DNA from: JBGTFE01 sp041747435
GTDB taxonomy: Bacteria > Acidobacteriota > Blastocatellia > Pyrinomonadales > Pyrinomonadaceae
Assembly (NCBI GenBank): GCA_041747435.1
Contig: JBGTFE010000146.1
Span: forward strand, 21,686-85,685
Length of the DNA: 64,000 nt
Direction of reading: 5' to 3'
In this document: positions 34,726 to 41,506 of the stretch, piece by piece
Layout: each line of letters opens with the position of its first letter
Numbering within the stretch: position 1 is the stretch's first letter
Notes under the pieces: model-generated
The model's input: only the letters and a program-made list of their open reading frames with translations
Told to the model about the DNA's origin: nothing
Database searches by the model: none
Program-made: the position numbers and the translations under genes

Positions 34726-35538
34726 ATGAAATACGGATTGATCGCCGGAAACGGAAGATTTCCTTTTCTCGTAGCCGAAGGCGCGCGGCGTGCGGGCGCT
34801 GATTTGTCGGTTGTTGCGATTCGCGAAGAAACCGATAAGCGTATTGAGGAAGTTGCCGAAAAAGTGGTTTGGGTCGGCATCGGGCAGCTTGGAAAGATGA
34901 TCTCTTTTTTCAAAACGGAAGGTGTCACGCGCGCGATCATGGCGGGACAAGTGAAACACGTGCAGATCTTTTCCGGCGCGCTGCCAGATTTGCGAATGGT
35001 CAGAATGCTTTGGAATTTGCCGCAGCGAAACACCGACGCTTTGATCGGCGGCGTCGCCGCGGAAATGTCTAAAGAAGGGATCGAATTAATTGATTCGACG
35101 TACTTTATTCAAGATCAATTGGCGAGCGAAGGAGTTTTATCACGGCGAAAACCGAATGAAACGGAGTGTGAAAATATCGAGTACGGCTTGAAGATCGCGA
35201 ACGAAATAGCGCGGCTCGATCTCGGGCAAACGATCGTCGTTCGCGCAAAAGCGTGTGTTGCGATAGAGGCGATGGAAGGCACGGACGCGACGATTGAACG
35301 TGCCGGCGAGCTGGCAAAAGGGAAACTAACGGTCGTAAAAGTAGCAAAGCCAAACCAGGATATGCGTTTCGACGTTCCGGTTGTCGGCGTTCCAACGATT
35401 CACGCGATGATCAACGCGGGCGCGACTTGTTTGTGCCTTACGGCGGGGAAAACTTTAATGTTTGACCGCGAGGAAATGCTCGAGCTCGCCGATAAAAATA
35501 AGATTTCAATTGTTGCGGTCGATCCGAAACAAATTTGA
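34726..35538 (+). CDS. lpxI: UDP-2,3-diacylglucosamine pyrophosphatase LpxI
   Basis: From the ATG at 34726 (270 residues) the protein begins MKYGLIAGNGRFP, the conserved LpxI N terminus, and carries the other family segments GQVKHVQIF, RNTDALIGG, LIDSTYFI and KVAKPNQDMRFDVPVVG toward the C terminus, where an Asp acts in catalysis. It hydrolyses UDP-2,3-diacylglucosamine to lipid X, doing the job that LpxH does in many proteobacteria. In organisms with LpxI its gene commonly sits next to lpxA and lpxB; here lpxA is near but lpxB is not in the window. Confidence 0.93.
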   Translation: MKYGLIAGNGRFPFLVAEGARRAGADLSVVAIREETDKRIEEVAEKVVWVGIGQLGKMISFFKTEGVTRAIMAGQVKHVQIFSGALPDLRMVRMLWNLPQRNTDALIGGVAAEMSKEGIELIDSTYFIQDQLASEGVLSRRKPNETECENIEYGLKIANEIARLDLGQTIVVRAKACVAIEAMEGTDATIERAGELAKGKLTVVKVAKPNQDMRFDVPVVGVPTIHAMINAGATCLCLTAGKTLMFDREEMLELADKNKISIVAVDPKQI

Positions 35539-35562
35539 CCGGAGATACGTAAAATAGCACTA

Positions 35563-35622
35563 ACTAAGCCACAGAGAACAAAGAAAACTTTCCTCAACAT
35601 CGGTGTTCGTCTGCGGTTTCTA
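35563..35622. repeat. Word-like intergenic repeat fragments before the M28 peptidase gene
   Basis: The spacer contains CCACAGAGAACAAAGAAAAC and ATCGGTGTTCGTCTGCGG, two simple words of a kind that recur in intergenic spaces of many genomes with GC near 50%. They are degenerate, form no convincing hairpin with each other, and precede the GGAG ribosome-binding site of the next gene. I record them because similar words occur in frame elsewhere in the window. Confidence 0.35.
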
Positions 35623-35640
35623 TTGTTCCTGGAGAATAAA

Positions 35641-37302
35641 ATGAGAAAAAATTTACTTGCATTATTATTGGTTTTTACCTTTATCGTTCCGATCGCGGCG
35701 CAAACGTCGACTAAAAAGAATTCGCCCGCGATGAAGGCGGCGATGAATATTACAGCAGCACAAATGAGCGATTATCTGCATTTTATCGCGTCTGACGAAA
35801 TGGAAGGACGCGACACACCATCGCGGGGACTCGACACAACGGCGAAATTCATCGCGTTGAATCTTTCGCGTTGGGGATTTAAGCCTGCTGGCGATAGTGG
35901 AACTTTCTTTCAGAAGATCGCCCTGCGGCGCGATAGCATCGACCCTTCGACGATGAAATTAAGTATTGACGGCAAAAGCTTTGTTTTCGGCGAAGATTTC
36001 CTGCGGGGCGATCGCCTCGGTGGCAACGCAATGGTTGACGGTCCGCTCGTTTTCGGGAAAGACGGATGGATGGTGAAATCGAAAAACATCGACGCGCTCG
36101 GTGGAATCGATGTAAAGGGCAAAATCCTCGTTCTTTCCGCCATGAATTTTTCGCAGCAATATATGCTTGCGATGCCCGCAGGGGTAACGCCAGGCGATTT
36201 AAAGGGCACACCCGGAACCGACTGGGCTGACCCGGTTACAAATGCCCGTCAAAAAGGCGCAACGGGCGTTATCGTAATAGCTCCCCCGCAGCTACAGGGA
36301 ATGTGGGAACGGGTCAGAGGATTTTTTACCCGGGGCACCATGTTTCCAGAAAAACTGCGCGCCGACAGCGGAAACGTGAATACGCCGCCGAGCTCGATGC
36401 CGGTGATGCTCGTTACGGAAAAAGTCGGCGACGCGCTCGGCATAAAATCTGGCAGCGGCGAGTTAAAAGCGCAGACCGCGAGCATCAGCGCGATAAGCAA
36501 ACCCGAGATACTTTGGACGCAGAACGTTGTTGCGATCTGGGAAGGCAGCGATCCGGTTTTGAAAAATGAATTTGTTGCCATCGGCGCGCATTACGATCAC
36601 GTCGGAATAAATCCGAATGCTCCGGGCGACGACAAAATATTTAACGGCGCGGACGATGACGGTTCTGGCACGACCGCGGTTTTGGCGATCGCGGAAGCCT
36701 TGGCAAAATCCGGCATCCGCCCGAAACGCTCCGTCCTTTTCGTTTGGCATGCCGGCGAGGAAAAAGGTTTGTGGGGAAGCGAATATTTTACAATGTTTCC
36801 AACTGTCGATCTCAAAAAGGTAATCGCGCAGCTAAATATCGATATGATCGGGCGAAGCAAAAAACCCGGCTATCTCGCGCCTTGCGACACAAATCCGAGA
36901 CCCGGACAACCGCCATGCAACGCGGAACTTTCCGGCGAAAACGAAATTTATGTGATCGGTTCGAAAATGATGAGCACCGAGCTTGGAGCGATGAGCGAAA
37001 GCGTAAATAATTCGTTTTTGAAGCTGACCTACAACTACAAATACGACGACCCGAAAGACCCAAACCGTTTCTTTTTCCGTTCGGACCATTTTCATTACGC
37101 GACAAAAGGAATTCCGATCATCTTTTGGTTTGACGGCACGCACGAAGACTATCACGGCGCGGGCGATCATGCCGATAAGATCGATTACGCCAAGATGGAA
37201 AAAGTTACGCGAACGATCTTTCTCACGCTGTGGGAACTTGGCGACGCGACGGCTCGTCCAGCCGTTGATAAACAGCTTCCGGCTGAACTAACGACGAGAT
37301 AA
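35641..37302 (+). CDS. Secreted M28-family zinc aminopeptidase with an inserted PA domain
   Basis: From the ATG at 35641, with GGAG nine bases before it, the protein has 553 residues and a clear signal peptide (cleavage near AAQT). The two-zinc peptidase domain shows the ligand motifs GAHYDHVG, NGADDDGSGT, HAGEEKGLWGS (catalytic and bridging Glu), NIDMIG and SDHFHYATKGIP. A protease-associated insertion lies between about residues 100 and 300, before the metal motifs. It should remove N-terminal amino acids from peptides in the periplasm or outside. Cys-rich CDTNPRPGQPPCN forms a likely disulfide loop. Stand-alone gene, ending at a strong hairpin. Confidence 0.9.
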   Translation: MRKNLLALLLVFTFIVPIAAQTSTKKNSPAMKAAMNITAAQMSDYLHFIASDEMEGRDTPSRGLDTTAKFIALNLSRWGFKPAGDSGTFFQKIALRRDSIDPSTMKLSIDGKSFVFGEDFLRGDRLGGNAMVDGPLVFGKDGWMVKSKNIDALGGIDVKGKILVLSAMNFSQQYMLAMPAGVTPGDLKGTPGTDWADPVTNARQKGATGVIVIAPPQLQGMWERVRGFFTRGTMFPEKLRADSGNVNTPPSSMPVMLVTEKVGDALGIKSGSGELKAQTASISAISKPEILWTQNVVAIWEGSDPVLKNEFVAIGAHYDHVGINPNAPGDDKIFNGADDDGSGTTAVLAIAEALAKSGIRPKRSVLFVWHAGEEKGLWGSEYFTMFPTVDLKKVIAQLNIDMIGRSKKPGYLAPCDTNPRPGQPPCNAELSGENEIYVIGSKMMSTELGAMSESVNNSFLKLTYNYKYDDPKDPNRFFFRSDHFHYATKGIPIIFWFDGTHEDYHGAGDHADKIDYAKMEKVTRTIFLTLWELGDATARPAVDKQLPAELTTR

Positions 37303-37313
37303 AATGCAGAAAC

Positions 37314-37354
37314 GCGCACGAAGTAAGCGTGTTTGTTAACCTTACTTCGTGCGC
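37314..37354. terminator. Perfect 14-base hairpin between convergent genes
   Basis: GCGCACGAAGTAAG (37314-37327) and its exact complement (37341-37354) flank a 13-base loop. T-rich sequence follows on the plus strand (TTATTTTTTTATTTT from about 37362), so it likely terminates the peptidase transcript. The stem's composition recalls the inverted repeat at 34025, suggesting a repeat family rather than an ordinary terminator. Confidence 0.65.
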
Positions 37355-37363
37355 GGCTTCGTG

Positions 37364-38194
37364 TTATTTTTTTATTTTCACCTGGCGATACGCTTCAGAT
37401 TTGCTAATGCCGAATTCTTTCGCCGCTTTTTTAAGCGCAGCTTTTTGGTCAAAATCTTCGTTCTCAAGTTCCCTGATTCTTTCGGTCAAAGTTTTTGAAG
37501 TTTGAACTTTTAGCTTCGAAGGTTGCATTCTTTCGATCACCAAAACCAACTCGCCTTTTGTTTGTTTTTCGGCGAATTTCTCCAAGAGTTCTTTCAGATC
37601 GCCGCGAACGATTTCTTCATGAAGCTTTGTCAATTCGCGCGCTACCGCGCATTTACGGTTTCCGAAAATTTCCAAACAGTCCGCAAGAGATTTTGCGATT
37701 CGATGCGGCGTTTCATAAAAAACCAGAGTTGCCGGGATTTCTTCGACTTCGTGCAAACGATTTCGTCTTTCGCCTTTTTTCGAAGGAAGAAATCCGCCAA
37801 AAAAAAACGAATCCGTTGGCAAGCCCGACGCGATCAAAGCGCTGATGAATGCCACCGCGCCCGGAACCGGCACTACTTTCGCACCGATTTCAATCGCTTT
37901 TTGCACGATTCTAAAGCTCGGATCGCAAATCGCCGGCGTTCCCGCGTCAGAGACGATCGCGACAGAACTTCCGCCAATCAAATGCTCGGATAATTCTTCT
38001 GCGCGTTCCCGTTCATTGTATTCGTGGTAGCTGATAAGCCTCGCCGAAATTCCGAAATGGGTCAGAAGTTTTCGTGTGTGCCGCGTATCTTCGCAAGCGA
38101 TCAAATCGACCGTTTTTAGAATTTCTAATGCGCGCAGAGAAATATCCTGCAAATTTCCGATCGGTGTCGCCACTAGATAAAGCGTTCCCGGCAT
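37364..38194 (-). CDS. rsmI: 16S rRNA 2'-O-ribose methyltransferase RsmI
   Basis: The 276-residue protein has the tetrapyrrole-methylase fold with ATPIGNLQDISLRA, DLIACEDTRHTRKLL, SDAGTPAICDPSF and FYETPHRI, all RsmI signatures; the enzyme methylates the ribose of C1402 in 16S rRNA. The catalytic domain ends near residue 222. A linker, then a C-terminal helical segment (LENEDFDQKAALKKAAKEFGISKSEAYRQVK), resembles the small accessory domain of longer RsmI versions. The linker SKLKVQTSK is encoded by a word-like repeat sequence (see findings). It is transcribed against the M28 peptidase gene. Confidence 0.95.
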   Translation of the reverse strand: MPGTLYLVATPIGNLQDISLRALEILKTVDLIACEDTRHTRKLLTHFGISARLISYHEYNERERAEELSEHLIGGSSVAIVSDAGTPAICDPSFRIVQKAIEIGAKVVPVPGAVAFISALIASGLPTDSFFFGGFLPSKKGERRNRLHEVEEIPATLVFYETPHRIAKSLADCLEIFGNRKCAVARELTKLHEEIVRGDLKELLEKFAEKQTKGELVLVIERMQPSKLKVQTSKTLTERIRELENEDFDQKAALKKAAKEFGISKSEAYRQVKIKK

Positions 38195-38221
38195 AGCTAA
38201 ATGTTAAACGCATTAGAGTTT

Positions 38222-38259
38222 AAAAACAAAAAAGCCCGAGTTTTATGCTCGGACTTTTA
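38222..38259 (-). terminator. Rho-independent terminator of the secreted Asn/Arg-rich protein gene
   Basis: On the minus strand AGTCCGAG, a 7-base loop and CTCGGGCT form an 8-base stem with one G-U pair, followed by a T tract (TTTTTTGTTTTTA). It begins about 40 bases after the stop codon of the gene at 38298-38855. Confidence 0.8.
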
Positions 38260-38297
38260 TTGATCAGCTAATATCAGCCGCTGCGCGAAAATATTTC

Positions 38298-38855
38298 TTA
38301 AAAAGGAAATGGAATTCTTCGGCGCCAATCGTCATTGCGATTGTTTCGATCATTGCGGTTGTTTCGATCATTGTAGCCGCGATTGTAGGCGTTCGACAAA
38401 ATACGCAAATCCTGCTCGATCTGGTTCCAATGATTTTGCAAATTGTAACTCAAACGCGCGCGAGACAGCGCCCGACCGAGCTGTGAACCTACTTGCAAAA
38501 CGCGGCGCGCTTCATCGGCGGAGTCGTTATAATCTCGTCTGCCGTCATACTCGTTATCGAGGTGGTTTGTCGCTTTCCTGAAGTCGGTGGCTAAATCTTC
38601 CAATCGGTCGCCGCGATTTCGATTATAACGGTCACGATCGAGTTCGCGGTCAAGTTGTTTTTCAAACTGCTTGGCGCGATTTTTCAAATTTTTGATCGTC
38701 GCCTGCAAATTACGATTGGACCTGCTGTTACCGTAATAATCATCGTCGTTTCGGTTGTTCCGGTCGTTGCGCCACTGCGCCGACGCGATTGCGGGTAAGC
38801 CTAGAATTAAAAGGGCAAATGCAAAAACTGTAACTAAATTTCTAAAACGATTCAT
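38298..38855 (-). CDS. Secreted Asn/Arg/Asp-rich helical protein of unknown function
   Basis: A 185-residue protein with a signal peptide (residues 1-26, cleavage near ASA). The mature chain has low-complexity N/R/D/Y-rich ends (RNDRNNRNDDDYYGN near the N terminus, NDRNNRNDRNNRND near the C terminus) around a predicted helical middle (about 50-155) with regularly spaced Leu and Arg. The C-terminal tract comes from a short tandem repeat in the DNA (about 38330-38375). Charge and composition suggest interaction with polyanions or the cell surface, but no family is recognised. A good GGAGA ribosome-binding site precedes it and a terminator follows, so it is a monocistronic, possibly well-expressed gene. 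Confidence 0.65.
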   Translation of the reverse strand: MNRFRNLVTVFAFALLILGLPAIASAQWRNDRNNRNDDDYYGNSRSNRNLQATIKNLKNRAKQFEKQLDRELDRDRYNRNRGDRLEDLATDFRKATNHLDNEYDGRRDYNDSADEARRVLQVGSQLGRALSRARLSYNLQNHWNQIEQDLRILSNAYNRGYNDRNNRNDRNNRNDDWRRRIPFPF

Positions 38856-39163
38856 TATTTTTCTCTCCTTGTAAAAAACTTTCGAACAACGCCGGATTTT
38901 TTGCAGTTAACCGTCGCTGCCTCCAGACATGGAAAGTGCAATGAACGTGCCAAATAGGCTTCACGATAATTTCTGAAAGCGACAAGTCCGTGTTTTACAG
39001 TTATTTGAAGAAAAAGTACGCGAACGTGTAAAGATTTGTTCTCGAAAAAAAATCGGCGCGAAATGTTCCAAATGGTAAGTGATTTGACGTAGATGGTTTG
39101 CAATCGCGCGTAAAAAATACGGGATACGCAACATATCCCGCATTCTGAAAATTTCCGGGCTTT
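38856..39163. other. Intergenic region without supported genes (308 bases)
   Basis: Contains the promoter side of the Asn/Arg-rich protein gene and the terminator of the subtilase gene. Two small minus-strand reading frames occur but lack ribosome-binding sites, family resemblance and codon character, and one overlaps the terminator. I see no RNA gene or repeat here beyond the hairpin listed next. Confidence 0.55.
39112..39142 (-). terminator. Rho-independent terminator of the subtilase gene
   Basis: On the minus strand TGCGGGATA and TATCCCGTA pair over nine positions (one G-U) around TGTTGCG and are followed by TTTTTT. It lies about 20 bases after the stop codon of the minus-strand protease gene. 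Confidence 0.75.
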
Positions 39164-40585
39164 TTAGTTGCCCAGCGCTTTTGCCGCGTTGATCCTGCCG
39201 CCGCTTTCGATCTGTCCGTTAAGCGACTCGATTTTATCGACCGATTTCAAAAGCCGCTCGCGCAATTTTTCGACCGAAAGATTCGGCTCGCTTGCCAGGA
39301 TCAGCGCTGCGACACCCGAAACATAAGGCGTTGCCATCGATGTTCCCGATGCTTCGCGATATTGGTCGTTCAGCCACGTCGAGAGAATTTCTTTGCCGGG
39401 CGCGGCAATATGAACCGTTTTCAAGCCGAAGTTTGAGAATGACGCAAGTGTGTCGCTGCGGTCGAGCGCGGCGACGCTGATTACATTCGGAAGCGCATAA
39501 TTTGAAGGATAGTGCGGACTCTTGTCGTTGTTCGAACCATTGTTTCCGGCGGCGGCGACAAACAAAATTCCTTCTTCGCCCGCCGCGCGAATCGTATCTT
39601 CGAGCGCCTTCGAACGCGCCGGTGAACCCCAACTCGCGCTAATCACTTTAATATTTACGCCGTTTCGCTTTCGATCGATCGCATAATTTATCGCTTCGAT
39701 CGCGTCTTTGGTCGTTCCGTAGCCGCCGCGTCCCAAAAATTTGAGCGGCATAATTTTCACTTTCCAATTGATTCCGGAGATTCCCTGATCATTATCACCT
39801 TCGGCGCCGATGATTCCGGCGCAATGCGTCCCGTGACCGTTTTCGTCCCTCGGATCGCCCTGATTCCTTTCGGCGTTAAAGCCGTGTTCGTCGTTAAAAG
39901 TTCCGAGTTCGTCGTCGTTGTATTGCGGAACATTTTCGGGACGAAACCACATGTTTTCAACCAAATCGGGATGCGTGTAATCGACACCGGTATCCAAAAC
40001 AGCGACGACAACTTTATCGCTTCCCTGTGTCTTTAGCCACGCTTTAAGCGCGGCGACGTCGGCGTTCGCTTTTCCGCCATTTTGCCCGTCGTTGCTCAGC
40101 GCCCATTGTTCACCAAACATCGGATCGTTTGGAAAAAGCGGATTACTTTCGGTTTCACGGTGAAGAAGATCCGAGGACGAAGCGGCATCGCTTGGTTCGA
40201 TGAGCTTGATCTCAAAATTCGGCTCGGCATATAGAACGAGATCACTCATTTCAGCGTATTGCGCGGCGACCTTCTCGGCGTCGGCGTTGTCGAGATCGTC
40301 AATAGAAACGAGACCGTTTACCGATTCGATCTCATCTTCGACGCGGTCGTTATTTTTGGCGGCGATCTTTTTGATCTCAGCCAAAGTTACGCCGGGACGG
40401 AATCTAACATTGATTTCCGGCTCGCTTTCGCCAAGCGACCGTTTCGGCGCATTCGGTATGGTAGTTACCTTGTCAGTTTTGCTCGCTGGCGTCGGTTGCC
40501 AACGCGCGATCTTCCCGACGATACCCGCTAGTGAAATCAAAACTATCGCTACAAGAACATGTATCCAAAAATTATTTCGATTCAT
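39164..40585 (-). CDS. Subtilisin-like serine protease (S8 family) with prodomain
   Basis: The 473-residue precursor has an N-terminal membrane or signal helix (about residues 8-25), a prodomain of the fervidolysin-like type (about 50-140, VRFRPGVTLAEIKKIA to LYAEPNFEI) and a subtilase domain with the triad Asp in VAVLDTGVDYTHPD, His in NGHGTHCAGI and Ser in GTSMATPYVSG. The oxyanion Asn is in AAAGNNGSN. It is likely exported, then activated by removal of the prodomain. No accessory domain follows the catalytic one. It is isolated between an upstream small gene and its terminator; substrates are unknown. Confidence 0.92.
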   Translation of the reverse strand: MNRNNFWIHVLVAIVLISLAGIVGKIARWQPTPASKTDKVTTIPNAPKRSLGESEPEINVRFRPGVTLAEIKKIAAKNNDRVEDEIESVNGLVSIDDLDNADAEKVAAQYAEMSDLVLYAEPNFEIKLIEPSDAASSSDLLHRETESNPLFPNDPMFGEQWALSNDGQNGGKANADVAALKAWLKTQGSDKVVVAVLDTGVDYTHPDLVENMWFRPENVPQYNDDELGTFNDEHGFNAERNQGDPRDENGHGTHCAGIIGAEGDNDQGISGINWKVKIMPLKFLGRGGYGTTKDAIEAINYAIDRKRNGVNIKVISASWGSPARSKALEDTIRAAGEEGILFVAAAGNNGSNNDKSPHYPSNYALPNVISVAALDRSDTLASFSNFGLKTVHIAAPGKEILSTWLNDQYREASGTSMATPYVSGVAALILASEPNLSVEKLRERLLKSVDKIESLNGQIESGGRINAAKALGN

Positions 40586-40616
40586 AAATATTGCTCCAAA
40601 TCGATTTCCAGTGTGA

Positions 40617-40898
40617 TCACGATTTTATTATATGATTTGTTCCGTTAAAATCGCAGAGGCGCAACTGATATTTATCGGCGCGATACTCGTAATTTTTCCC
40701 GTTCGCGTCTAAATTTATCCGCCAGCCGCTCGAGATCATCTGCGCCGACATTTCGCCTTCGACGGCGGCGCCAAGCGACATGTCCGGAAAATCGACTTCA
40801 TCGACCGACCCTTCTTTTATCTCGCTTTTGGCAACGCCCAAACGCGCACTGAGGTCTGATTTAGCCGTTTGAACCGCGCTTTCTGTCGTAAAACTCAT
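40617..40898 (-). CDS. Small stand-alone domain protein of unknown function
   Basis: I use the ATG ending at 40898 (93 residues); the longer reading adds an atypical N terminus. The chain contains SAVQTAKSDLSARLGVAKSEI, then VDFPDMSLGAAVEGEMSAQMISSGWRINLDANGKNYEYRADKYQLRL. This reads like a free-standing copy of a domain usually found as a tail on secreted bacterial proteins, with the pattern A-x-x-DLA-x-RLGV ... SLG ... G-x-x-I-x-L-x-x-x-G-x-x-Y-x-Y. There is no signal peptide, so this copy is cytoplasmic. Function unknown. Confidence 0.55.
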   Translation of the reverse strand: MSFTTESAVQTAKSDLSARLGVAKSEIKEGSVDEVDFPDMSLGAAVEGEMSAQMISSGWRINLDANGKNYEYRADKYQLRLCDFNGTNHIIKS

Positions 40899-40964
40899 AA
40901 CCTTATTTACCTTGGTCGCATTCGTAATGTTGCAACTTTTTTGCGTTTTAGTCAAAAAACATGC

Positions 40965-41495
40965 CTAATTGCGCGCGGGAATTCGCCGCAAAAGCCTGAC
41001 AAGCTCGACAAGAGCCGGAACGATAAAAAGCCCGCACGCCGCGCCTAAAATCAAGCCCGTAAGAAAACGCGAGAGATGCGTATTTTCCCAAATTTCAAAC
41101 AGTCCGAGCGACCAATCGACGGCGATCGGGACTATCGCCAAAAATAGCCAAATTCGTGGCAGCGGCTCGATCTCGGCAAGCGAACGGAAAATCGGATAAA
41201 TGACAAATCCGAGGAGTAAGCCGAAATAAACGCCGAAACAGCGCGAGCAAACGGCAAAAGGATGTGCGTCGATGTGAAACGAGCGGTCCGGAATCTGATG
41301 ACACAGAAAACTGAAAAACGAATAAATCGGTTGAGAAACGTTGGTCGCATTACCAGCCGCGGCTATCGGCGCGAGCAAAATAATGAAAACCCACAGAAAA
41401 ACTAAGATAAAGCCGGCGCCCCAAACCTTGATCGCCTGTTTGCGAAACTTTTGGGCGAGGTCCGTTGAAGTGTAGTTTTCTATCGGCTGGCGCAT
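40965..41495 (-). CDS. DUF2085-family membrane protein
   Basis: A 176-residue membrane protein with about four helices. The signature is FLCHQIPDRSF followed by FAVCSRCFGVYFGLLLGF: a Cys-His pair and a C-x-x-C within or near the membrane, diagnostic of DUF2085, a family of unknown role that may bind metal or a redox centre. It is followed on the same strand by a small-domain gene and preceded 11 bases upstream by the PEP synthase gene, so it may be co-transcribed with gluconeogenic genes. Confidence 0.8.
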   Translation of the reverse strand: MRQPIENYTSTDLAQKFRKQAIKVWGAGFILVFLWVFIILLAPIAAAGNATNVSQPIYSFFSFLCHQIPDRSFHIDAHPFAVCSRCFGVYFGLLLGFVIYPIFRSLAEIEPLPRIWLFLAIVPIAVDWSLGLFEIWENTHLSRFLTGLILGAACGLFIVPALVELVRLLRRIPARN

Positions 41496-41506
41496 AACTC
41501 TAAAAA

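Noticed and set aside
38330..38380. CRISPR-like short tandem repeats
   Set aside because: Units are directly adjacent without spacers and encode the Asn/Arg/Asp tail of a secreted protein in frame.
38855..39143. Small minus-strand frames of 60-82 codons in the gene-free spacer
   Set aside because: No ribosome-binding site or recognisable sequence; one overlaps a terminator hairpin.
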